A stretch of DNA of 34,964 nt from Flavobacteriales bacterium UBA3376 (GCA_002359055.1 DEQC01000049.1:1-34964), one strand, 5' to 3'; positions 22,824 to 30,700 are shown, counted from the stretch's first letter. Notes: generated from the letters alone by a model not told the origin. Made by a program: numbers and translations.

Positions 22824-23348
22824 ATGATAACGCAAAACGACGTTTTAAGTCATTACAAAAATACCCTCTATAAAATTATGAATGTACAAGCCATGTTAAC
22901 GAGTGCCGTCATAACGACTTTTACTATATCCGCAACATTTCTTTCAAACAAGGATCTATTCGGGGTTTCTTTGATTTTTGTTTTTGTTGTATGTTTTTTT
23001 ATGTCGTTTGATTGGCTGTTGGGGGTATTTGCCAATGTTGTAATCAAACGAGAAAAATTCGAAGCAAAGAAAATAGGATATACTATTATGAAGTTTATCA
23101 CATTTTTCGCTTTCCTATTCTTTATAAAAACGGCAAAAGATGAATGGAGTGAAGGTTGGGCAAACGAAATGTTCCTAATTATTCAAACGTTCGTTTTGAT
23201 ATTGATAGGGCTTAGAGAATTCGTCAGTGTTGGCGAAAAAATGGAAGTTATTTGGGGGGATAAACCCTATTTATTCAAGCTGGTCGATGATCTATTTATT
23301 TCACTCGAAAAGCTTTTCAAAAGAAAAATTGATAATATAAATAAGTAA
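22824..23348 (+). CDS. Holin
   Basis: A 174-residue protein with hydrophobic helices at about residues 22-42, 46-68, 88-102 and 113-128. The core FDWLLGVFANVVIKREKFEA followed by KKIGYTIMKFITFF and IGLREFVSVGEKM matches the layout of phage holin family 4 (D-x-x-x-G-x-x-A, K-x-x-K, then N/R-E-x-x-S). It would form inner-membrane lesions to release the amidase. It lies 2 nt before the amidase gene and 10 nt after the small membrane protein. Confidence 0.82.
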   Translation: MITQNDVLSHYKNTLYKIMNVQAMLTSAVITTFTISATFLSNKDLFGVSLIFVFVVCFFMSFDWLLGVFANVVIKREKFEAKKIGYTIMKFITFFAFLFFIKTAKDEWSEGWANEMFLIIQTFVLILIGLREFVSVGEKMEVIWGDKPYLFKLVDDLFISLEKLFKRKIDNINK

Positions 23349-23350
23349 CT

Positions 23351-23908
23351 ATGATTAAAGTATTTGCACCAGAAAAAATAATTCTGGACGCTGGGCATCA
23401 CTTGAAAGATCCCGGAGCTGTCCATAATGGAGTTACAGAATTCGAATTGATGCGAAACTTCAGACAGAAGTTAGCAGCACGATTGGCGAGACGTGGACAC
23501 ACTTTCATTGAAGATAAAGACCACGAAACGAACCGCCAATTTCAAAACAGGATTCGTCCACTTATGGAAACTGGAGACATTACGCTTTCATTTCATATGA
23601 ATGCATCAGCGACCGGTTCAGCTTCAGGAACTGAAGCTTTCATAAGTAGAAACGCAGGTCGAGATTCGAAAGCAGCTGCACAAGAAATTGTTGATGGGCT
23701 TTCAAAAATTATGGGTATTCGAAATCGAGGAGTTAAGGTTGAATCACAATCGCAACATTCCAAGCTTGGAATTTTGAACATGCGAGGTTCAGCAGTACTA
23801 ATTGAATTCGGATTTATAGAAAGAGATCTAAAAATCTTCTTAGAAAAAGAAGAAGAAATCCTCGATCTCATCGAAGGAATAGCAATTAAATACGACCGAA
23901 ACAAATGA
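23351..23908 (+). CDS. N-acetylmuramoyl-L-alanine amidase (endolysin)
   Basis: A 185-residue Amidase_3 domain protein that cleaves the amide bond between muramic acid and the peptide stem. Zinc ligands His16 (LDAGHHLKDPGA), Glu30 (GVTEFEL) and His82 (LSFHMNAS), and catalytic Glu152 (VLIEFGF), are all present. There is no signal peptide and no separate cell-wall binding domain, so it relies on the holin for release. The start codon follows the holin stop by 2 nt, and it overlaps the spanin gene by 4 nt. Confidence 0.93.
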   Translation: MIKVFAPEKIILDAGHHLKDPGAVHNGVTEFELMRNFRQKLAARLARRGHTFIEDKDHETNRQFQNRIRPLMETGDITLSFHMNASATGSASGTEAFISRNAGRDSKAAAQEIVDGLSKIMGIRNRGVKVESQSQHSKLGILNMRGSAVLIEFGFIERDLKIFLEKEEEILDLIEGIAIKYDRNK

Positions 23909-24423
23909 GGATCTTTATATTTATATCAATCTTAATCTTATTTGCATCATGTGTGACAAAACAAAAGAGTGTCGTAAAAGAAGAAATTACAAGCGAAACG
24001 ACAGAGCGAGAAGCTTATGTCGGTGAGCTTAATTATGAAAGAAACACACACGCTTTAGACTTAAAAGATTTCACAACTATCTTTTCAAATCTAAATTGGA
24101 ATTATAGCGGTGGGAATGATGACAGCTTTTCAATAGAAGTTAAGCAAACTGCAGATGGATACAAAGCCGAAATGAAAGGTACTGGAACAGCCGAGGGCAA
24201 AGTCGATTATCAATCAGAAATCGAAGCTCTCACGCAGCAATATCATGACCTTTATACCGAGTTCGAAGAATTCAAAAGCGACTATAAAAAAATAGATCAT
24301 TCAAAAAGCAAAATATTAGAAAAGCAGAAAGAAGAGAAATCATCACCTTATTTATTTCCATTTATAATTGCTTTTATCCTTTTGTTAGGAATATTTATAG
24401 TCTATAATACATACGATTTGTAA
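23905..24423 (+). CDS. Unimolecular spanin (u-spanin) candidate
   Basis: A 172-residue protein with an N-terminal lipoprotein signal (MRIFIFISILILFASC, lipid-anchored Cys16), a periplasmic segment with a coiled-coil-like stretch (IEALTQQYHDLYTEFEEFKS) and a C-terminal membrane helix (about residues 153-168, PFIIAFILLLGIFIVYNTYDL without its last charged residues). Outer-membrane lipid anchor plus inner-membrane helix in one chain is the defining layout of u-spanins such as T1 gp11. Position directly after the amidase completes a holin-endolysin-spanin cassette. The first catalytic evidence would be membrane fusion; this call is by topology and context. Confidence 0.78.
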   Translation: MRIFIFISILILFASCVTKQKSVVKEEITSETTEREAYVGELNYERNTHALDLKDFTTIFSNLNWNYSGGNDDSFSIEVKQTADGYKAEMKGTGTAEGKVDYQSEIEALTQQYHDLYTEFEEFKSDYKKIDHSKSKILEKQKEEKSSPYLFPFIIAFILLLGIFIVYNTYDL

Positions 24424-24523
24424 AAACAACCCGAAAGCAGGTGAAAGCGCGAGTAGGGATTTTTTATACTCTTTTTTTTTTAGAATTAAAATAAATAACA
24501 CTATTTAAGTGAAAATAATCAGC

Positions 24524-24551
24524 AAAACACTTTCATATATGAAAGTGTTTT
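24524..24551. terminator. 28-bp perfect palindrome, terminator or operator
   Basis: AAAACACTTTCATATATGAAAGTGTTTT is symmetric over all 28 positions (24524-24551) and ends in a T-run. It lies between the u-spanin gene and the 91-residue gene. It can act as a terminator in both directions; its full symmetry and place in front of a start region also allow an operator. Confidence 0.75.
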
Positions 24552-24604
24552 TGTACTTTTACACTATCAAATTAATCAAAGTATAACAATTAAAATTAAA
24601 AATT

Positions 24605-24880
24605 ATGAAAACGTACACAACAACAGAAATCGCAGAATTTAATTACACGGTAGATCATGCTTCTGCATTGCCATCAGGACATGGACACAAGGAAATCACA
24701 GTAACTATTGTTTCAGAAAACGGCAATAAAAAAGAATTCAAATCAATTACTTCTAATATGCCTGGCTATGATGATGCAATGGATTTAGAGGGGCAAGAAA
24801 AGTACGAAGCCTTGTTTGAACTAGTTGAGATAAATCTAGATGGTAAAATAGCCGAATGGCTTTATTTTGAAAATGACTAA
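24605..24880 (+). CDS. Small acidic phage protein, unknown function
   Basis: A 91-residue acidic protein (KTYTTTEIAEFNYTVDHASA, SGHGHKEITVTIVSENGNKK, ending EWLYFEND) with strand-strand-helix character and no signal peptide. It is preceded by an AT-rich, A-rich translation region without Shine-Dalgarno and bracketed by a 28-bp palindrome and a 30-bp palindromic terminator, so it is a single-gene transcript. Nothing ties it to a family. It lies between lysis genes and an HTH regulator, a place often used by small accessory genes. Confidence 0.6.
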   Translation: MKTYTTTEIAEFNYTVDHASALPSGHGHKEITVTIVSENGNKKEFKSITSNMPGYDDAMDLEGQEKYEALFELVEINLDGKIAEWLYFEND

Positions 24881-24914
24881 ATGAGAAACTGTTCGAAAGC
24901 AGTGGCTCAAATAA

Positions 24915-24944
24915 AAGAAAGCCACTCAATTGAGTGGCTTTCTT
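24915..24944. terminator. 30-bp palindromic bidirectional terminator
   Basis: AAGAAAGCCACTCAA (24915-24929) mirrors TTGAGTGGCTTTCTT (24930-24944) with perfect symmetry. It follows the 91-residue gene and precedes the HTH gene. Confidence 0.85.
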
Positions 24945-24983
24945 AATATCAAATTAATCTTAATCGTATAAACAATTAAAACT

Positions 24984-25250
24984 ATGGCAAATTTCGACAA
25001 TTCAGCCGATATGGCAAAGCAAATCATTTTTAAATATATAAAAGAGCGTATGGGAGAAATGCATATTTCTCAATATAAACTCTCAGTAGCTATCGGCGTA
25101 AGCGAATTGACGCTTATTAGAAACTTTAGAGGTGAAACAGAAATGTCAGTTTCTACTTTACTGAAAATATGTGGCGCTCTGGAACTACGCCCTTACCTCA
25201 TCCCTGCCGAAATCGATGAAACTGAAATGAAGCGGATATTTTTTAATTAA
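24984..25250 (+). CDS. XRE-family helix-turn-helix regulator
   Basis: An 88-residue protein whose residues about 28-80 form an HTH_XRE domain: MHISQYKLSVAIGVSELTLI, then RNFRGETEMSVSTLLKICGA. The turn and recognition helix (VSELTLIRNFRG) and the helix after it (SVSTLLKICGAL) match Cro/CI-type proteins. No dimerisation or peptidase domain follows, so it is Cro-like in size. Own transcript, downstream of a palindromic terminator. It is the only clear DNA-binding regulator in the window and a candidate partner for the operator-like palindromes, though this is inference. Confidence 0.85.
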   Translation: MANFDNSADMAKQIIFKYIKERMGEMHISQYKLSVAIGVSELTLIRNFRGETEMSVSTLLKICGALELRPYLIPAEIDETEMKRIFFN

Positions 25251-25307
25251 CGATTACACAATCTTCCGCAGAAGATTTATAATTTCTTTCCTTATTAAAG
25301 TTTAGCA

Positions 25308-25335
25308 AAATGAGAGCTTGTTAAAGCTCTCATTT
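25308..25335. terminator. Terminator-like hairpin after the HTH gene
   Basis: AAATGAGAGCTT (25308-25319) pairs fully with AAGCTCTCATTT (25324-25335) around GTTA. The T-tract behind it is short, but the stem is a perfect 12 bp and lies 58 nt downstream of the HTH stop. Confidence 0.75.
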
Positions 25336-25343
25336 AAATACAA

Positions 25344-25374
25344 TTTGTTTTATTAGAAAACAATTGTATATTTG
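25344..25374 (+). promoter_or_regulatory. Consensus Bacteroidota promoter
   Basis: TTTG (25344-25347), 19 nt, then TATATTTG (25367-25374): an exact match to the TTTG-N19-TAnnTTTG consensus and the best promoter in the window. It overlaps an inverted repeat ACAATTTGTTTT/AAAACAATTGT (with one bulge), a possible operator. Transcription would begin near 25380 in a region without a normal gene. Confidence 0.8.
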
Positions 25375-25379
25375 TCTAA

Positions 25380-25608
25380 TTAATTAACTTATTTTGTTAA
25401 TTAACAAATGAATAATTTTAAAATTTCTAAAAGAATTATTACAACTCTGATAATGTCGTAAAATAATTCTTTATTTTTTTTAAAATCCATAATATTGGTT
25501 TTTAAAATTAATATTTAATGACTTGGACTTTCCAAGCCATTTAGGACAAAGGCCAATTTGTCCTTAAAAAAAATAAAATTCAGGAGTGCTGTACAGCACT
25601 CTTTTTTT
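25380..25608 (+). ncRNA. Candidate small RNA of about 230 nt
   Basis: A consensus promoter (25344-25374) starts this stretch and a strong terminator (25584-25608) ends it, with no gene between apart from a 17-codon frame at 25408-25461. It contains several hairpins: TTAATTAAC/GTTAATTAA near 25380-25410, AATAATT/AATTATT near 25411-25440, CTTGGA-CTT-TCCAAG at 25523-25537, and GGACAAA-GGCCAA-TTTGTCC at 25543-25562. Promoter, structure and terminator together make a small non-coding RNA likely. A leader-peptide RNA is the alternative. Confidence 0.55.
25584..25608 (+). terminator. Rho-independent terminator of the candidate small RNA
   Basis: GAGTGCTGTACAGCACTC (25584-25601) is a perfect 9-bp-per-side palindrome followed by seven T. 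No gene ends just upstream. Confidence 0.88.
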
Positions 25609-25824
25609 ATTGTAATCAAATATAACTTTATTATTTGACGCCAATTTTATTCTTAAAAAAAGTTATTGATAATAAATGAACAAGTGAATTAAAGAACTTG
25701 AATCAAGATCATATTTTAATATTACCTAAAGTATTGAGAGAAGCTGCAGATTGGCTAAACGAAAATCATAGAGATAAATTATAGAATAGTCGAAAATACA
25801 GGGAGTTGAGAGAGAAATGATAAA

Positions 25825-25850
25825 AAAAGACAGCTAAAAAGCTGTCTTTT
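25825..25850 (-). terminator. Terminator of the DUF3560 gene
   Basis: GACAGC (25829-25834) pairs with GCTGTC (25841-25846) around TAAAAA, flanked by AAAA/TTTT (A-tract at 25822-25828). Read on the minus strand it ends in a T-run, 20 nt past the DUF3560 stop. Between 25609 and 25825 I see no gene; a 28-32-codon frame ending at 25783 (DHILILPKVLREAADWLNEN) may be a gene fragment. Confidence 0.85.
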
Positions 25851-25869
25851 CATTGGATGGTTTGCGAAT

Positions 25870-26541
25870 TCATTCCCACAACTTCTTAGCAATTTTCAAT
25901 TTATGTTCTAAATCTCGAACTGCTTTTCTTGCATAAGCAATGTCGTAGGTGTGCTCTCTTGGTATAGTGCCATTCTTCAAACCTTCGTGTTTCTTTCTTG
26001 CAGCTTCCAATTTGAATTCGAAATATTCTATCGATTGTGGCATCGATAGATCAGTTTTGTTTGCTTGATTCTTCCAATACTCAGCTTTATGCTCATAGCT
26101 TTGTATCTTTTTGTATTCGTTCATTGCGTTTCTCATTCGTTTTGTGTTTCGCTCGATCAATGCTCGATGTCTTTTTTCTGAATGATGGCCTACTTTTATA
26201 GGTTCAGCAAGTGAAAGGAAGTCTTTTCCTTCATCAGCTTTTTCAATCCACTGATCTCCTCGTTTTTGTGCGTTGTCTGCAAAAGTTTGAAATCGTTCAG
26301 CTTTTTTCTTTGCGAATTCTCTTGAATCGAAACCATCGGCTCGAGTGATTGAATAGAAGTAATAGCCGTTTTTCTCATACATTAGGTTGTGAACGATACA
26401 TTCATTTTCTTTACCTCTACGAGTGGTCACAATGATTTCTGCGCCTTTTTCATGCTTGTTTGGACATTTAGCTACATAAACGTTTGGGCAGTACTTAACG
26501 TAAGTGTTCTTGTCTGTTTTTTGTACATCTTGATTACTCAT
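25870..26541 (-). CDS. DUF3560 domain protein
   Basis: A 223-residue soluble protein. Residues about 80-165 carry the DUF3560 signature: KKAERFQTFADNAQKRGDQW, then EPIKVGHHSEKRHRALIERN, then a helical stretch with MNEYKKI and KAEYWKNQANK. The N-terminal 70 residues (ITVTTRRGK-like strands, CIVHNLMYEKNGYYFYSI) form a separate alpha/beta part, and the C-terminus is a Lys-rich coiled coil. The family is widespread on plasmids, integrative elements and phages; its function is not established. It is the only gene of its transcript, opposed to the late genes, with a structured leader (26566-26700) paralogous to that of the radC pair. Confidence 0.88.
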   Translation of the reverse strand: MSNQDVQKTDKNTYVKYCPNVYVAKCPNKHEKGAEIIVTTRRGKENECIVHNLMYEKNGYYFYSITRADGFDSREFAKKKAERFQTFADNAQKRGDQWIEKADEGKDFLSLAEPIKVGHHSEKRHRALIERNTKRMRNAMNEYKKIQSYEHKAEYWKNQANKTDLSMPQSIEYFEFKLEAARKKHEGLKNGTIPREHTYDIAYARKAVRDLEHKLKIAKKLWE

Positions 26542-26565
26542 AATTTAAAATTTTAGAATTTACAC

Positions 26566-26700
26566 AAGCCACTCTGGCTTATTTCATTGCACCAATTGAG
26601 CATTCAGCTGAACAGATAAAGGCACGGGAAATTTAAAAGAGAGTGTCTTTTAGAAACTCTTTTTAATTTTTATCTGTTTGGAATGCTCTAACTTTGCAAT
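26566..26700 (-). promoter_or_regulatory. Structured leader element, copy B
   Basis: A 13-position stem (26629-26641 with 26657-26669, one T-T mismatch) holds the same 15-nt loop AGTGTCTTTTAGAAA (26642-26656, plus-strand reading) as copy A. It is extended by AACAGATAA (26611-26619) with TTATCTGTT (26670-26678), GAGCATTC (26598-26605) with GAATGCTC (26681-26688) and ATTGC (26586-26590) with GCAAT (26696-26700), giving one long interrupted hairpin. A separate AAGCCA/TGGCTT hairpin lies at 26567-26580, 25 nt from the ATG at 26541. Spacing of all parts agrees with copy A within one or two bases. Confidence 0.75.
26689..26696 (+). promoter_or_regulatory. Plus-strand -7 box at the edge of leader B
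   Basis: TAACTTTG matches TAnnTTTG. It would serve the plus-strand gene at 26771, about 70 nt away, making the leader a divergent control region. No good -33 TTTG lies at the right distance, and the same box occurs in copy A, where it faces a gene-less region. Confidence 0.4.
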
Positions 26701-26770
26701 TAGAAATCCAGTCAAGAGGGCTTGGAGTTGATTATTCTTTTAAGTAAATTTGAATGTAAATCAAATAGTT

Positions 26771-27040
26771 ATGTCAAAAACGCTTAAGAACCTGCAAGTT
26801 TTAAAAGATGCCCAAACATTGCTAAAGGCCAAATGCAAAGAAAAATATGCAGAAAGAGTTCAACCATTCATAGATATTATAGAAATGGTATCGAGAAATA
26901 GACAGGTGAATGAGTTCGAGGCTATACCGATTATTCAGACTTTGTCGATTTACGAACGCGAAGGAGCTGAACTATTTTTTGGAGCAGCACTGATGGAGAT
27001 AGTGGAAGCGAAAAATTTGAAAGGAGTTACTAAAAATTAA
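26771..27040 (+). CDS. Small helical phage protein
   Basis: An 89-residue protein starting at ATG 26771 (MSKTLKNLQVLKDAQTLLKA); the upstream TTG at 26750 in the same frame adds seven unlikely residues. All-helical, with a conserved-looking core QPFIDIIEMVSRNRQVNEFE followed by AIPIIQTLSIYER. No signal peptide or known family. It lies 9 nt upstream of the lipoprotein gene and is probably co-transcribed with it from the divergent region in front of the DUF3560 gene. Together they may form an accessory (moron) unit. Confidence 0.6.
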   Translation: MSKTLKNLQVLKDAQTLLKAKCKEKYAERVQPFIDIIEMVSRNRQVNEFEAIPIIQTLSIYEREGAELFFGAALMEIVEAKNLKGVTKN

Positions 27041-27049
27041 GAATACACC

Positions 27050-27607
27050 ATGAGAAAAACATTGTTGTTAGCATTGACTTTTTGTTTTATAGCTTGTGAA
27101 AAGAGCGAAACGCAAACGGAAACGACAAAGGAACTAACATTAGAAGAGAAGGTCGAGCAATTGTTTGAGGACCTGGAAAGCAAACGAAATAGAGAATTGA
27201 ATGACATTCGCAAATTGGCAAATGCTGAAACACTTAGGTTTGATTTTATGCAATTGCAAAACCAAGTTGACAGCACACTTTCGATTCAAATGAAAGAAAT
27301 AATTGATTCTTTAGAAGTTGAAATTGAAAAATTGGAAGTTGCGGTTTCCAGAATCAAGCCATCCAATGAAAATATTGAATCTTTATTTTCCTCTGTCAAT
27401 GGATCACTTCCTTCAGCCGTTGATTTTGTAAAAAATAGAATGCACGATCCGAAATCGTTCAAGCATGTAGAAACAGGATGGAAAGTGCTTGATGATGGTT
27501 TACATGTGAGAATGAAATATAGAGGCAAAAATGCTATGGGTGCAACTGTTCTGGAGCAAATAGACTTAAAAACTGATTTCAAAGGAAATGTATTGCAACA
27601 GATGTAA
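27050..27607 (+). CDS. Lipoprotein, candidate superinfection-exclusion factor
   Basis: A 185-residue lipoprotein: signal MRKTLLLALTFCFIAC with lipid-anchored Cys16, then a Thr/Glu-rich linker, a coiled-coil region (about 29-105, EEKVEQLFEDLESKRNRELN and further heptads) and a C-terminal domain from about 118 (SAVDFVKNRMHDPKSFKHVE then TGWKVLDDGLHVRMKYRGKN) that recurs in small lipoproteins and phage-borne proteins where V-K-x-x-L-x-D-P-x-S-F-x-H-V-E is typical. It is followed by a strong terminator and sits directly before the tape measure gene. Some phage lipoproteins (Ltp of TP-J34) exclude related phages by binding the tape measure protein; whether this one does is inference. Confidence 0.72.
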   Translation: MRKTLLLALTFCFIACEKSETQTETTKELTLEEKVEQLFEDLESKRNRELNDIRKLANAETLRFDFMQLQNQVDSTLSIQMKEIIDSLEVEIEKLEVAVSRIKPSNENIESLFSSVNGSLPSAVDFVKNRMHDPKSFKHVETGWKVLDDGLHVRMKYRGKNAMGATVLEQIDLKTDFKGNVLQQM

Positions 27608-27628
27608 TTAGAACTTCATAATAGATAG

Positions 27629-27656
27629 AAAGCACAGCGTTTTGCTGTGCTTTCTT
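27629..27656 (+). terminator. Terminator of the lipoprotein unit
   Basis: AAAGCACAGC (27629-27638) pairs with GCTGTGCTTT (27644-27653) around GTTTT, followed by CTT. It isolates the lipoprotein unit from the tail unit behind it. Confidence 0.88.
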
Positions 27657-27664
27657 ATTTATAG

Positions 27665-27700
27665 TTGTCAGCACTTATTCGAGGGTTTCGGTTCAAATTG
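27665..27700 (+). promoter_or_regulatory. Putative phage late promoter, copy 5
   Basis: TTGTCAGCACTTA, GTTTCG and TTCAAATTG ending at index 36, the closest relative of copy 4. It lies 13 nt before the ATG of the tape measure gene at 27714 and directly after a terminator, so the tail unit must start here. Confidence 0.78.
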
Positions 27701-27713
27701 CCAAGGTTAATCA

Positions 27714-30700
27714 ATGACCATGGCAAAAAGACTTCGTAAAGAATATATATCTCTCGAAATCGCAGTTAATTCTTCTCCTGCTCAAAAAGCAATTTTAGAC
27801 CTGGAGAAAGAGAATAGAAAGTTGGTAGGAACACAAACAGAGCTGTACACTACAATTAAACAACTGGAGGGTGAACAGAAGAAAATACGCCGTGCCTACG
27901 AGCGTACCAATACGCAATTAAAAAATGTTCGTGCCGAAAAAGAAAGAGTTAACACAAGTTATGAGGATGAGTTGCAAAAACTTAAAAGACTCGAAAATTC
28001 TTTAGGTCGAAATGAGCATGCTTACAAACAGCAAGAGCGAATTGTTAATCAACTTGGTCGCGAAAAAGCAAAGTTGACGACTCAAGAAGAAAAATTAGCT
28101 ATTGCTGAAAATAAAATGTCCAGGCAATTAAAGGTTTCGAGTAGTCAAATTGGTAAACTTCGAAAGGATCATCGATTGCTCGGAAATGAAGTTCAGCAAA
28201 ACAACATAAAAATTGATCAGTTGACAAAAGAGATGAGATTGAGCGATTTGACAACTGAACAATTAGCGAAAAAAGCAAAGCATCTAAGATTTGTTTTGAG
28301 CAAAATGGCAGATTCTCCAGCTCGTAGAAAACTAGCTGCTGAATTGGGAGAAGTCAATGCACAAATGTCTCGATTGAATGCTCAAGCGAATATCCAAAGG
28401 TTGACCTGGTCATCTGCAGCAAATTGGTTGAACAAGTATCAAACAATGCTCATTGGATTCGTGGCTACTGTCACAGGTGTGGTTTTTACCTTCCAAAGAT
28501 GGATTGACTATTCGGGTTCATTATCCGACGCAATGGCTGACGTAATGAAAACCACCGGAATGACAAAAGAAAGCGTTGAGGATTTATTGAGGTCATTGAA
28601 TAAATTGGACACTCGATCATCAAAATTAGACCTTCTGTCAATTGCTGAAGAGGGTGGACGTATTGGAATACGTGAGAATGAAATGGAAAGCTTTGTTGGA
28701 GTTATAGACAAAGCAGCAGTTGCCTTGGGAGACTCGTTCACCGGTGGCGTTTCTGAAGTTACATCTGTTCTGGGTCGTTTGCGTTTCTTGTTCCAGGAAA
28801 CAGCAGATATGGGAGTTGAAGATGCCCTGAATGCAATTGGTTCAGCTTTGAACGAATTGGGATATTCGGGTGTTGCAACCGAAAAGAACATTGCCGAATT
28901 TGCTACGAGGTTAGGTTCTTTGCCGAATCAGTTGAAGCCATCGGTTGCAGAAGCTTTGGCACTTGGAGCGGCGTTCGAAGAATCGGGTATCAAAGCCGAG
29001 GTTTCATCCAGAGCTTATACTATATTCTTGAACAGAGCAGCAAAGAATACAGCCGAATTTGCAAAGGTGATGCGGATTTCTACGGAGGAAGCGGAGGAAC
29101 TTCTTAATACCGATCCTGTTGAATTCTTCTTACAATTTGGTGAAGCACTGGGTAGTTCGAATGTTTCAGCAACTCAGATGTCGGCTATGCTCCAAGAAAT
29201 GGGAATTAATGCAGATGGAGCTAATAAAATAGTTGGAGCGATTTCGAACAATACACAAAGATTTAGGGAACAAATCAATTTGGCCAACAAAGCAATGGCT
29301 GAAGGTACTTCATTGACCGATGAATTCAACGTAAAAAATAACACGCTTCAAGCAACTTTAGAGAAAATCAATAAAACATTGACTGGATGGTTTACTTCAG
29401 ACACCATCATCAATTCATTGGAAGAGATCATTGTTTGGTTTGCGAAACTAATAGGTGCCACTGAAGATGCAGACGGTTCGGGTGAACGATGGAGAAATAA
29501 TTTAATTCTTTTAGGTAAAATTATTTTAATTGTTGCAACTGGTATAGTTTCATACAATGGCGCTTTGAAGCTCAATGCTATTTGGTTGGCTCGTGCAAGA
29601 CAACAGGGAGTGCTTTGGGCGGTTCAGTTACGTTTACAAAATGCTTTACTTCTTTTGCAAAATATACGAATTGGCATGGTCAATGTTGCACAGGCGTTGT
29701 TCAGAAGAGGAATAAGAGCTGCAATTGTAGAACTACGTGCAATGTCATTAGCTATGGGCGTTACTCCTTGGGCTGCATTTGCTGCAGGTATTGGAGTGGT
29801 TCTCGCTGCGTATCATCTTTTAATCAAATCGCAGGAGGATGTTATTACCAATGAGAAGATTTTGGGTGATGCTTTTTTAGAAGCTGAAAAGAGCATTCAA
29901 AGTCAAGTTAACGAAATCGAGCAACTGATGAAAGTTGCAAAAGACTTGAATGTAGAAGAAGAGAATAGAATCAAAGCAATCAATAGGCTAAATGAAATTA
30001 TGCCTGGATACAACGATGCTTTGAGTTTAGAGAAAATTAACACTCTTGAAGCTGCATCGGCCGTCAAAGCTTATACTGAAGAATTGAGGAAGAATGCAAG
30101 GGTAAAAGCCTTGCAAAGTAAAATTGATGAACTCGAAAGAGAAAAACTGGATACAGAATCTAAAACTTCGAAAGATTATCGTAGTAGAACAGATAAAGTT
30201 TTCGATGGTTTGTGGGGTCTATTTGGCGTAGAAACCAATTATCATCAATCGGTCGATGACTTGGAAGAATCATTGAGGAATTCTTTTCCTGATATGTCAG
30301 AAAAAGATTTTGAAAAAGCTTTAAATTCTGCAATCAAACAATCTGGATTAGATAAAAAGGTTGAGGAACTTTCAGATATTGATTCTCAAATTGAATTTTT
30401 GCAAGATGAGTTAATCAAGTTGATGAAAGATGGTTCAGGACTTGGTGGAGATGTTGAATTGGAAGATTTCGACGTAACTCCAATTAAGCAGGATGATAAA
30501 TCGAAGCAGGAAAGAGAAAGGAGAATTGAAGAGCTGAAGAGAGAGAATGAACGTCTGGCGAATGAATTATTGCAAATCCGAAGAAATATCGAAGATGCTC
30601 AATTCGCAGTCCTTGAAGATTCATTTGAAAAAGAATTAGATCTTTTAAATATACAGCACAAACGAAGAATCGAAGATTTAAAGGCTCAAATCGTTGACGA

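Noticed and set aside
24421..24480. Terminator directly after the spanin gene (CCCG...GGGATTTTTT)
   Set aside because: Only three to four base pairs can form across a 25-nt loop; the 28-bp palindrome further on is a better terminator.
25408..25461. 17-codon frame inside the candidate small RNA
   Set aside because: Starts at a reasonable distance from a consensus promoter but is too short and overlaps a hairpin; kept only as a leader-peptide alternative.
25605..25650. Minus-strand promoter GCGTCAAAT...TATATTTG
   Set aside because: It resembles the 18.1-kb promoters but lacks the 18-nt middle and would transcribe antisense into the candidate small RNA; too weak to list as a feature.
25688..25783. 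Gene ending DHILILPKVLREAADWLNENHR
   Set aside because: Only about 28-32 codons are open, and the only ATG nearby is out of frame and closes after three codons; probably a fragment.
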